This document shows positions 1 through 9,140 of a stretch of DNA of 10,913 bases, piece after piece. The number at the start of each line of letters is the position of its first letter. The stretch's first letter is position 1. Source of the DNA: Larix sibirica. Lineage: Eukaryota; Streptophyta; Pinopsida; Pinales; Pinaceae. The stretch lies in the NCBI GenBank assembly GCA_004151065.3, contig NWUY0305087337.1, forward strand, positions 1 through 10,913, in the 5' to 3' direction. Both the position numbers and the translations under genes were made by a program. The notes beneath the pieces are model-generated. The model was not told the origin of the DNA. It saw nothing but the letters and a program-made list of their open reading frames with translations, and did not search any database.

Positions 1-240
1 AAAGCTATTGAATTTCTTCTTATGACCTTTTGGGCTTTCCTTCTTACAGTCTGTTAACTCGCACAGATGTAATATTTGACATATAGAGACAGTGGAAAAT
101 ATAGATGAGAGTGTTTTCCGGTTACTGGGGGTTTGTACAAATGTTGTTGTAGTTTTTGTAATGAAAAGTTACAACTTCCATTGCTTGTGTCTAAGTTTGC
201 TATGTAGAATTTCAAATTAAATTTCAGTGTTGCACTAACA
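1..240 (+). other. possible 3'UTR or last-exon tail of an upstream plant gene
   Basis: A pyrimidine-rich stretch ending in ACAG at about 40-50 resembles a plant 3' splice site. The following 190 bases have the TG-rich texture common in plant 3'UTRs, with GTTTGTACAAATG and TTTTTGTAATGAAAAG-like runs and stops in all + frames. No coding homology is visible and no strong AATAAA signal is seen. That this is a gene end is inference from composition only; it could equally be ordinary intergenic DNA. Confidence 0.18.
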
Positions 241-585
241 AATTTGTATCATTATTTGCAACACATAGCCCTTACGAATGACCATTATAATTGTAACACA
301 ACATTACAAAATGCATATTAGCCGTGCCTTTACATGGGAGAAAAATGAAAAATCAATCAACATTCACTGTTTCTGGAGAGGTGTTATGTCAGTTTAATTC
401 AAAGGATTATTATTCCAGATAGACACTTGTGTATAAATCGATCAATGCACACATTTGCCCATCATTCTAACTTAAAGCCCAAATCTGTCTCCACCCTATG
501 GGAGGGAAGGGAGTTTTACTTTTCAGCACTTCACTACATGTGGATGTAAATGATCACCCAAGAAGTGCTGAACAATACACATAAC

Positions 586-830
586 TTACATACTAAAATG
601 CGAGGCAGGAGACAGGGGGAAGGCTGTGACTGGAACCTGAAACGCCGGTCCGGCAAAATGATGAAACCAAAGCGGAGCCACCTACAGGTATACCTCTCAT
701 CAAACTAAGTAAATATATAAAAAAAAAAATAGCAAGCAAATGGAAACAATTAAATAAACCTTGAACCTCACCTGATTTGGATTTATTGACGATAATTCTG
801 TGCAGCAGAATATGTTGCAGCAGCTCTTGC
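586..830 (-). pseudogene. possible eroded two-exon gene end on the minus strand
   Basis: Read on the minus strand, 681 down to 586 is open for 31 codons plus a TAA stop (586-588). It starts VAPLWFHHFAGPAF, ends SPASHFSM, and is much richer in GC than its surroundings. Just upstream on that strand is a 90-base intron-like stretch (771-682) with a good donor (AAATCAG before GTGAGG) and an acceptor ending CTGTAG. The block before the donor reads NPNQ in the frame that joins VAPLW. Further upstream an Ala-rich reading (AAATYSAAQNYRQ) lies in another frame, so a one-base frameshift would be needed. Continuous read-through of the intron gives a 110-codon frame with a hydrophobic T-rich middle, which I think is not real. 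I recognise no family. The exon model is inference; it may be a decayed gene fragment or chance. Confidence 0.25.
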
Positions 831-915
831 CGTAGACTTAGGTTAGGGCCACACATACACCTAATTGTTAATATGTCGATCAAAGAGAGAAGCATAGCAA
901 AATTTGATGGATTTC

Positions 916-923
916 CACGTGTC
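916..923. promoter_or_regulatory. G-box / ABRE-like core CACGTG(TC)
   Basis: CACGTG at 916-921 lies in the context CCACGTGTC, which matches the bZIP/bHLH-binding G-box and ABA-response core of plants. It sits about 90 bases upstream, in minus-strand sense, of the possible minus-strand exons. A 6-base palindrome is expected by chance about every 4 kb, so function is unproven. Confidence 0.2.
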
Positions 924-1020
924 ATTCTTCTCTATTCCAACGTTGAACACGGGACAAAACTACGTCCACATGTATTACAAAGGATATTGATAAAGACATC
1001 CATCTGTTTCAAAGGATAAT

Positions 1021-1680
1021 AATGATAAACTTTTTCTACTCAAAGTGGCATTCATTTTCATCCTGAAAAGGTACGTAGATTAGCTAGAGTTTTTTTTTAT
1101 ATTTTTCTTTTTCTTTATGGTTTAATATTTATTACATTTAATATTAATATGATTTTTAATTAAAATATTTTTATATTCAAAAAAATAAATTTCAAGTTTG
1201 TTATTAGTTGGGAGGTTTATTAATTTTATGTAGTTAATAAAACTTTAAAAAAAATAGTTTTAAAAATGAAAAACAAATAAAATTGCACAATTTGGTGAAG
1301 GGTTACAATTTTTACTTGCTTTAACATCACATCATAGTGTAAGTATTTTTTTTCAAGAGAAAAAATTGTTTTTATTATTCATAGAGTGAATCAAAGAAAC
1401 TACAATAAAGTTTGATTGTCCCCTCTATAACTTACACATAGTGTTATATGTGTCAACAAGAATACAACATGTTATATTCCTTTCACATGATGGTTCTCAT
1501 AGTTCTAGACATACATCATAGTGCAAGTGCTTGCTTTAACATCATAGTGTAAGCTTCAATTTATTATTTTCATTATATAAATAATAATAATAGAAAGTCG
1601 TTGCATAAATATCATTATATTTAAGCATTCATTTAAGTGTAACACTCCACCTAAGCTTTATAGTCGAACACATTCAACCT
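1021..1680. other. AT-rich intergenic stretch, no gene seen
   Basis: The stretch is very AT-rich, with T-runs near 1091-1115, A-runs near 1235-1275 and ATA/TAA-rich runs near 1120-1180 and 1565-1595. No open frame of interest occurs on either strand. It holds a pair of short direct repeats (separate entry) and a small inverted repeat, ACACATA at 1434-1440 against TATGTGT at 1447-1453. Confidence 0.5.
1314..1553 (+). repeat. dispersed short direct repeats (CATCATAGTGTAAG family)
   Basis: The string TTGCTTTAAC followed by ATCATAGTGTAAG occurs at 1316-1343 and again at 1531-1553; the first copy carries five extra bases (ATCAC) between the two parts. A third partial copy, CATCATAGTGCAAG, lies at 1514-1527. 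The copies are about 200 bases apart. They may be remnants of a local duplication or of an insertion's flanks; I see no terminal inverted repeats that would define a MITE. Confidence 0.5.
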
Positions 1681-3060
1681 AACATAACATTGTCATTAAT
1701 ACATTTTGGTAGCTTATTAAGATTTTTTGAGTTAAATTGCGACAATCGTCATCTAATATTATTCCCTCAAACACTGATTTAATTGCCTTTGTCGCTTTTC
1801 CATTGCATGGCCATAGTTTCCCTCGTTCTGCCACATCTACTTTTAATGGCCACCTTCCCTCCCTACCCTCATCATGTTGCATTCAGCTTCCAACATAGTT
1901 TAGAATGTTGGCATCTTCTTATGGGTCGTGGTATGAGGAAGAGAAGAGATTTATATTTGGTCTACTAGGCAACAAGAAACTCTTGCTCTCAACTGCAAAC
2001 AATTGAGAGCACAAGTGATGTCATTGGTGCTAGTGAAGACCTCGAAACCACCTATGCTCCTTACTAAAATGATAATCCATAAATTTCAAATTTTTCTTCA
2101 GTGTCTCTTCTTAATTGCAAGAGCGAATGTTATATTACATATTAATCAAATATTTGTTCTAATTCAAATAACCAATTGTCTGTGTTTTATAGAGAACATA
2201 TATTGCTATAGCATACTCATGTATTATTGTGATTATGTGCAGAGGATTCGTTCACATGTTCCCAACCAATAACTGCAAACTATGTCTTTATTACTATTAT
2301 TAATGGTATTGGATCAACTACTATGTCAAATGCATCATTAATCGAATATACTCGAACTACGACTTACCCAGAGAGGAAGCAACTATGTTGTCTAGTGCAC
2401 TTTGAGAGAAGTTTAATTCACCACACGCCACTCTCAACTTTATTAATTTTGTTTTCTCCTTTTTTCCTCTAGCCTTACTATAACAAAGTAAGAGAAACTA
2501 GCTTTCTTTCTTAAGTGATTCTGTTTTGTCCTTAAATAAGGTTTGATTAAACTCACCCCTATGAAAGTCAAATCAACCAATCAACAAAGAAGTCCATCTA
2601 TCTGAAAATGGGTGCATCTCCAATTATTGTCATTCATTCACGGTCCTAGCCCTTGGGTTGGGTCCTCCTGGCCCAAAGTGTGCGTGGATCATCTTACTTC
2701 CCAAGAAGCAACAAAATATAGACCCATTCCATATCCAAACTGGAAAAAAAAAATGGACAAATCATCATGTGTTTATGTTTATTTATCAGCCTTGCTTGAT
2801 GAATACATTGAGTCTATCTCTTTCAACCAAGTAGTCATTGTATGTTCACAACTTGGATGAGTCTACTTAATAGTTGGTTGAAGGAAAGGTTAGTGTGCTT
2901 GAAGTCCATAACTATGGTTTTGGGAGAAAGGATTATTATAAAGTTAATAGTTACCTAAAATGGAAATAACAACATAAATAATAAGCTACCCAAGTCATTA
3001 TCTCATAGGTCAAGAATTAATTCATGCATGATGTTACATGCACTAATTGATATGGAGTTG
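1681..3060. other. intergenic stretch, no recognisable gene
   Basis: Open frames are short on both strands (longest about 90 codons) and none shows a recognisable domain. The blocks around 1780-1880 and 2630-2740 are slightly less AT-rich; their translations (for example PWVGSSWPKVCVDH on the + strand near 2650) match no family I know. They could be worn transposon or gene fragments. No RNA gene or coherent repeat was seen. Confidence 0.4.
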
Positions 3061-3065
3061 CTACA

Positions 3066-3150
3066 TTTCTCCTCTCTTCTTCTCTTCTTGATTGTTCTCT
3101 CTACAAACTTAGCCCTCTATCTCTACAAAACATCTCTTCACTCTTCACCC
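3066..3150 (+). other. pyrimidine-rich (CT) tract
   Basis: Over about 85 bases the + strand is dominated by C and T, with repeated TCTTC and CTCTCT units. Such tracts occur in plant 5' leaders and core promoters and also as imperfect microsatellites. No convincing coding start follows: the ATG at 3218 opens only 69 codons without a recognisable product. I treat it as a low-complexity tract. Confidence 0.4.
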
Positions 3151-3210
3151 AAGCCAAGCTAGCCACTATCACAACTTAGTGGTCACCTGATCAAATTTGA
3201 CATTGGGATA

Positions 3211-3935
3211 GTGAAGGATGTTGACATTATATACATATATAAACTTCAAATCAATTTTGGGCATGCAAATAAATATTGGTGTTTGCATCATATTTAGAGT
3301 TGTCCATATTTCATATCATCCACTGCAATACTTGAAGCCTAATTGTCTTATGGAACTAAAGAGGCAATTTCTAATGTTGAACACCGATGACCCCTCTCAA
3401 CTATGGCCAACTTTTCAACTATTTTGATTTATTAAATACATTATTCACTTTGTATTTTAATATGAGATTGCATAATAACAATATACCTAAGGGAACCAAA
3501 GCTCCAAGTGAGAGCCATCTCCTTTTGCTCCCTTTATCCCATAAACCAAGTGGTCTCATAGACATTAATAATATATTAGTTCACTTCTCTTCAATTTTCA
3601 TTCTTCAATTTTAGTTTCAATATTATTTTGATTAATTCACACACATGCTACCAAAATACCACCAAATAGAGCTACTTGAAATAACATGGATTGATAACCA
3701 CTACCACTCCATCTTTGTAACTTCATCACTCCTTGAATTCATGGTTAATACAATTGTTATAGTAGAGATGTGTCTTGAAACTTTTCTTGACATACATTAC
3801 TATGCAAAGACAATTGCAACCCATGCACTTCTTGACATGTGGCTTAGGTCTACTGCTCGTAATAAATGCTTGCAACACCTTGTTAAATGTTGTGTGAAGT
3901 ATCCATTACTTCGTTTTCTATATCAATAACATGAA
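3211..3935. other. intergenic stretch, short open frames only
   Basis: Three overlapping short + frames (69, 75 and 94 codons) lie here. The longest, 3645-3929, is rich in Leu, His, Cys and Tyr and resembles no known domain. AT richness and the absence of neighbouring exon signals suggest chance frames. No RNA gene or transposon hallmark was seen. Confidence 0.35.
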
Positions 3936-3941
3936 CCTATT

Positions 3942-4040
3942 AAGTGACAACTCTATGGGGAAAGCAATGCAAGAAAATATTAAGTGACAATGATGTTTTA
4001 GGGCACAATTGAAGTGACAACTCTATGAGAAAACAATGCA
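3942..4040 (+). repeat. 29-base direct repeat, about 70-base period, plus a partial copy
   Basis: The unit AAGTGACAACTCTATG with a following (A/G)-rich part and CAATGC is present at 3942-3970 and 4012-4040 with three mismatches within the first 28 bases. The core AAGTGACAA recurs at 3982-3990 between them. This looks like an old local tandem duplication. No coding or hairpin role is evident. Confidence 0.6.
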
Positions 4041-5308
4041 TCACAAATTACAAAAACATATAGTTTTTGGGAATAAACTCCTCAAGGCTACATTGAAACA
4101 TGTGTAAATATGGAAAAGGGGTGATAACAAATGTAGCTCTTTTAGAATGGTGTTTTCTATTTCATTATGCATCTATGGCACATTATCATGAGAGGAACGA
4201 TGTAAAACTTAACAAGAATGGGAGATTCTTTATGAACTGCCCCGATGCATGCACTTGTATAGCCTCCAGTGCCCCCCTGGCTCCTGCCCTTCGCAATAAA
4301 GAAATCTTGGGAAGGGATATGGCTGGGACAAGGCGTAAGGAGTATTAGATTTCTTCTAGCTATGTTTCAATGCCATCCCAAACATTAATCAATCATTTCA
4401 ACGAAAAATTCCCAGACAAAAAAACGAACATGAATTTTATAGGGAATCAATAAGTGGTTGAAGATTGTTGTTGAACAAGGCAGTGAAGATGGAGAAAATA
4501 GTGCAACAATGAAGTGATAGGAAGTGCAATAGCAACAAGTAGGTGAGCTGAAAGATAGCACTAGGCATAATCGACACCAACCTAAGAGGACATGCAGATG
4601 AGGCGGAGAGCTCGGTGGATGAGGTATCTTCAATGCCCATGTTAGAATCTTCAATGCCAATTCAATGCGTAACGTGGACCTAGAATGCTGTCGCCACCGC
4701 TAGAATAAGACCTCAAGTTGAGAATGCCTAAAAACATAGGATAAACAGAAGACATAAAATCATAAGTTTTTCAAACTTTGGTTAAAATAAAAAATAAACA
4801 AAAACTAATAGCCAATCAACCAAAGTAATAATGAGTCAACGCATAATCGAACACAATGATACATTGCATGTCAACAAGTATAATAAGACACTTACAATGA
4901 AAATATACGGTTAACAAATGCATTTCATACATTAGGATAAACATACTCTCCACTACTAATTTGTAACCATCTTGAGAGTATACAACTACCTTTGATTCTA
5001 ATAATTAACTCTATATCGGTGTCTATCATAAAATGGTGAGGAAACGCTTATTGTTGTAGCCCTAGGGGTTACTCTAATATTTGTAGAAGTGAATAAATTC
5101 TCTTTTAGCGGACATCCCTTTCACAAAATTTTAATTCTTTGAGGTATCTACACATTTTTCAAGTAGAATGGGTTTTATTGGTGTGCTTTGATCCAAGAAA
5201 CTACCTTTACGACTCCCTCTTTGATAAAATAAATAGAATAATGATTTGTATAACAATTTGAATTGGTATTCTATGCGAAAGAAAATGCCTTGTTCATATT
5301 TTCTTAAT
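4041..5308. other. intergenic stretch before the LINE; small GC-richer island at 4235-4330
   Basis: The 4100-4348 + frame (82 codons) ends in a more GC-rich part reading APLAPALRNKEILGRDMAG before its TAG. The composition change suggests a captured or decayed coding fragment, but I do not recognise it. From 4385 to 4660 overlapping minus-strand frames occur with no known domain, and ATCTTCAATGCC is repeated at about 4625 and 4647. From 4700 to 5300 the DNA is AT-rich with no LINE ORF1 (no CCHC zinc knuckle or DUF4283-like pattern) in any frame I could follow. Confidence 0.4.
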
Positions 5309-5322
5309 AAAAACATGACATT
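5309..5322 (+). repeat. candidate left target-site duplication of the LINE
   Basis: AAAAACATGACATT matches AAAAACATGCCATT at 9833-9846 in 13 of 14 positions. The repeat begins with a run of A directly after AAT, which suits the T/A-type nick preferred by L1-family APE endonucleases, and the right copy lies immediately at the A tail. In AT-rich DNA a chance match is possible, so this is a candidate. Confidence 0.45.
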
Positions 5323-5490
5323 CAGTCCAAAGAGAAGAGGAATAATGCTCTTGAAGGTTCTAGGGGAATAAAAAGAACTATGTGGAATACACTTTGATTT
5401 CTATTAGACTTTTGAAGGGTACCTTTTCTAAAAAAAATGATTATAGGGCTCTTACAGTCTTTCCCTCTCTGGAGGTTACTTAATGATAAT

Positions 5491-6170
5491 ACATCTTTTA
5501 ATATTCATGGAGTTGGGGGAGCTCTAAAGTTCAATTCCCTCTTTCGGATTTTCAAACAGATTGGTCCCGACATTGTTTTATTCAAGAAACTATGTGTATT
5601 GGTCATAAAGCCTATGAGGTTTTCCTAAGGATCTTCCCAAGTTGGAAGGTCTATTCTATAGAGGCTAATGGTCACTCTAGGGGTTTATTGGCCATTTGGA
5701 TTCCTGTTGTAGCTTATTTCCAGGCCTATATGACTTGTGTAGGTTTTATACTTAAAGTTAGGGTTAGAGGATTGAAGGAGATGATTAGGATCTTGAACTA
5801 TTATGGCCCCTATAACAACACAGAAGTGTTTTGGCATAGAATTGAGGAAAGTGGGATATTAAAAGAAAGAAATTTGATTGTAGGCAGTGATTTGAACTTA
5901 ACCCCGTCTGCTTGTGAAGTGTGGGGGCATGCGCCAAAGTTAGATCCTCTTGTTGGTTACTTTAATGAATTGTTTTAGGATTCACAGTTGGTTGACATAT
6001 TACCCTCATCTTTGAGTCCAACTTAGAGGAATGGCAGAAGCGGTGAGGCTAGGGTGGCTAAGAGAATTGATATATTTATGATTTTTGAAGGTCTTATTGG
6101 ACACGTGGGATGCTATAGGTCCTGGTCAATCAACTCAGGGATCTCTAATCACCTTCCCATATGTGTTTAA
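5491..6170 (+). pseudogene. LINE APE-type endonuclease domain, decayed
   Basis: The N-terminal motif reads SFNIHGVGG, with the metal/phosphate-contacting Asn codon at 5500. After a one-base loss near 5582 the frame moves and the catalytic Glu motif QET appears at 5583-5591. The later motifs are NYYGP (about 5793), GSDLN with Asp at 5889 and Asn at 5895, RIDIF with Asp at 6069, and the final motif at 6144. In the family that last motif is SDH followed by LPI; here it is SNH (6144-6152), so the conserved Asp is replaced by Asn. Stops at 5976 (TAG), 6024 (TAG) and 6168 (TAA) fall at positions where relatives usually have Gln or Trp, consistent with C-to-T or G-to-A changes. The domain normally nicks genomic DNA to prime reverse transcription. 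Confidence 0.85.
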
Positions 6171-6775
6171 CTTGACCTTGAACTTAAAAAGAAAAATTCC
6201 CTTTTAAATTTAATCATTATTGTATAGATGATGATATTTTTAAAGACATGGTCAAATACTTTTGGGAAAATTGGCCTTGTTGACGAGGAGAATACTGCAA
6301 TGGAAATATTGGTGGAAAAACTTAAAGGACTTAAGAAAGTTGTTCAAAATTGGGAAAAGAAGAAAAAAATATCACTAAGGTAGGAACTTACTCAAATTGA
6401 GGAGAGCATTGACAAAATCTTCTCAGAGATTACTTTTGGTATCTTCTCACTGGATGATAAGAATAGGCTGGAAAATTTGGAAGCTAGAAAGTCACAGATT
6501 CTTGGAATTGAGCAAGAAACTTGGAGACAAAAGAGCAGGGTTATTTGGATAGTTCAAGGTGACAACAACACTAAGTTCTTCCATAAGTTTTCCAACCATG
6601 TGAGGATTTTTAATGCAATTTGGGATCTGCAGGATGCTCAAGGAAATACCATTAACTTTAAAAAATATGTAGAGTAGGCAGTTATAACACACTTCCAAAA
6701 TATTTTTAAGGATTTTGGTCACACAAAGATCAGTTCTTAGTTACAAGTCATTAGTGTCACCCTAGATTTTTCTCA
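6171..6775 (+). pseudogene. LINE ORF2 linker between endonuclease and RT
   Basis: The linker starts with the conserved-looking FPFKFNHY block (about 6197-6220), which lies in another frame from both sides: a slip in an A-rich run near 6185-6196 enters it and a second shift near 6275 leaves it. A charged, helical-looking stretch follows (Lys/Glu-rich, about 6300-6480). Next comes the typical pre-RT segment with WRQKSRVIWIVQGDNNTKFF (about 6519-6578), a hallmark of plant L1 ORF2 in which relatives read roughly W-x-Q-K-S-R-x-x-W-x-x-x-G-D-x-N-T-x-F-F-H. In-frame stops are at 6381, 6675 and 6738. No catalytic role is known for this region. Confidence 0.8.
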
Positions 6776-8171
6776 TTTGATGAGGGTCATAACATTGGCA
6801 TGGCTATGACTTTGGAAGAGATTGAGAAGATATTAAAAACATTTTCCAAATCCAAGAGCCCTGGGCCTGATGGCTAGACTGTAGAGTTTTTCCTGGATTT
6901 CTTTGATATGCATGGATAGGATCTGCTCGAGGTGATTGAGGAATCAAGGACTAAGGAATATGTATATAGGGTACTGAATTCCACATTTATATCCCTCATT
7001 CCTAAGAAGGCCAAGCCTGAGTCACATAACGACTTTAGTCCTATTTATCTTTGTAATATAGTCTACAAAATCAATACCAAATTGATATCTAACATAATTC
7101 AGATAATCTTATAGATATGATGTCCAAAGAAAAATTTGTTTTTTTGGCCAATCGATAGATCTTAGATGCGCTGGGTATTACTCATGATTGTATTCATTCT
7201 ATACACATTAATAAGTTATCTGCATTGATATTAAATATGGATTTGGTCAAAGTATATGATAGGGTGCTAGATTGGGGGTATTTGAGATTGGTTCTATTAC
7301 ATATTGGGCTTCCACTGGATGTTGTGGATTGGATCATGATTTGTGTCACTTCTGCACAATTTGCTATTTTAGTTAATGAATCCCCTACTACTTTTTTTAC
7401 AGGTTCCAAAGGGATTAGACAGGGGTGCCCCTTGTCACCTCTTCTCTTCTTGTGGTCATAGAAGGCCTCAGTAGACTAATTATGAGGCCAAAAAGGAAAA
7501 ATTGATCAAAGGGGTCAAGGTTTCTCCTGTTCATTTCATTACACACATGTTGTTTGTAGATGATGTTTTACTATTTGGTGATGGTTTTGTCAGTGAATGG
7601 AATACTTTATATGAAATTATAAATCTGTTGAGTGAAGCTACAAGTGTGGAAGTAAGTTTAAAGAAATCATGTTTCCTTAAAAACAATATTGCAGATGATG
7701 TGTATAATCAAATTCAAACTTTTTTTCCTTTTAAGGCTGAATCTATTGAGGTTGGATTCAAATATCTTGGTTTCTTTTTAAAACCAAACAATTATAGAAA
7801 AGAGGATTGGTTATGGTTACTGAAACGGATTGAAAAGAAGATTGGTATTTGGTGTTTTCGTTGGTTGTATTTGGGTGGAAGACTAACACTCATTAAAGTT
7901 GTTCTTGTTACCATTCTTGTTTACTGGCTTTCATTGGAGAATATCCCCCATCCATTCTTACATGGCTTGAGAAGTAGAATAATGCAATTTCTTTGGTCAG
8001 GTAAGATGGAAGGGGAGAAAGTTCATTTGGAAAATTGGGAGGTTATTTCCCTTCCAAAAATTTTAGGTGGTTGGGGAATCAAAATTTTGAAATGGTTCAG
8101 CATGGCACTTTGTCTCAAGAGTTTTTAGAAGGGTCTTTTTTACTCTGGTCTGTGGAGCAAGGTTCTACAAT
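6776..8171 (+). pseudogene. LINE reverse transcriptase domain, decayed
   Basis: Motif 0 is KSPGPDG (about 6854-6874), followed by a TAG (6875) where relatives have Trp. Motif 1 reads STFISLIPKK (about 6980-7009). The motif-2 block SPIYLCN (7037-7057) departs from the usual RPISLCN, so the conserved Arg is lost. ANR with a TAG at 7156 replaces the usual ANRQ. Motif A is MDLVKVYD with catalytic Asp at 7240. Motif B is GIRQGCPLSPLLF (7411-7449). Motif C is FVDD, with Asp codons at 7559 and 7562. The thumb-side YLG (about 7763) and GGRLTLIK (about 7874) follow. All three catalytic Asp codons remain despite frameshifts near 7108, 7454 and 7495. The enzyme normally copies LINE RNA at the nicked target. 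Confidence 0.92.
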
Positions 8172-9140
8172 AAAAAATATATAAGGAATACCACCCTGAA
8201 GAATTGGTTTGGGGGATCATATACAAAGGAAAGAAATGCTTCAAACCTATGGAAAGACTTTATAAATGCTTATCCTTGGATAATCTTAGGATTAGCTTGG
8301 AAAAATGGAAATGGATTAAAGGTAATGGTTGTTATTGACCCATTTTTGGGAGGGGAAGATTTTTATAAACTCCCATATTCTCTCATTGCTCATCTTAATA
8401 AAAGAATATTCATATATTTAGACCAGTTTCATAGCATGATAAGCAATGATACTCAATATTGGTTGAATGTTGACTACCTGGGTCTGAGGGGTCATCTAGA
8501 ACATGAATGGAATGGTTATGTTCAAGGCTTAAATCTCTTGGGTGTTAGATTGATGGATAGATAAGAAAAAATTGTTTGGAATGGGAACAAGGTTGATGGT
8601 CAGATAACTGCCAAGTCTGCATATGATACTATTTCCTTGTTGTCTTCAGAAAATTAAGGTGAGTGGTGGTCTAGTACAATCTGGAAATGGAACTTGCCAA
8701 CAAAATTGAAATGTTTTCTTTGGTTGACCATGAAAAATAAAGTCTTCATGTGGGACAATCTTCAGAAGAGGGGCAGAGAAGGACCAAGTATATGTTGTTT
8801 ATGTCTTTGTGATTCATAATCTGTTGATCGTCTATTTGTTCAATGTTGTTTTGGACAAAAGGTATGGAGTCTAATCCTAGCTGAGTTAAAAGTTGAGGTT
8901 GATTGGGGACCTTATAATATTAATAGAAGCCTAGAAAATTGGTGTAAAAAACACCCAAATTATAAAGAATTGCTAGTTTTGATCAGTTGGGGTATTTGGA
9001 GGTGTAGAAATTCGGTTATTTTTTATAATCAAGATCCAAATATTCATGTTCTCTATACCAAAACACTGATTGTATCCTCTAATTATTTTAGAGAAAAAAG
9101 AATTAAAAGGTCAAGGAATATATCTATGCCCACCTTTCTT
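8172..9140 (+). pseudogene. LINE zf-RVT-like region and spacer
   Basis: After a one-base shift near 8171 a single frame runs to the end of the element. It first shows the post-RT block with GLAWKNGNG and VIDPFLG (about 8289-8351). It then shows the zf-RVT-like segment: SAYDTI (about 8616), IWKWNLPTKLKCFLW (about 8679-8723), a CCLC knuckle (about 8793-8804) and VDRLFVQC (about 8823). Relatives usually have His where this copy has Arg in the VDHL part, so the presumed zinc site is damaged. Stops are TAA at 8562, 8655 and 8817. Relatives carry this segment after the RT in plant L1 elements; its exact role is unsettled. Confidence 0.78.

Noticed and set aside
1434-1453. ACACATA/TATGTGT hairpin as a MITE or terminator
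   Set aside because: Only 7 bp, no target duplication, and no paired ends at a distance.
4700-5430. LINE ORF1 (gag-like) upstream of ORF2
   Set aside because: No frame shows a zinc knuckle or DUF4283-like pattern, and the candidate target-site duplication places the element start at about 5323.
7381-7402. TTTTTTTACAG before GTTCC as an intron acceptor in the RT
   Set aside because: The bases encode the expected residues just before RT motif B, so they are coding, not an intron end.
7194-7409. Minus-strand 71-codon frame opposite the RT motifs
   Set aside because: It is the antisense shadow of RT motifs A and B.
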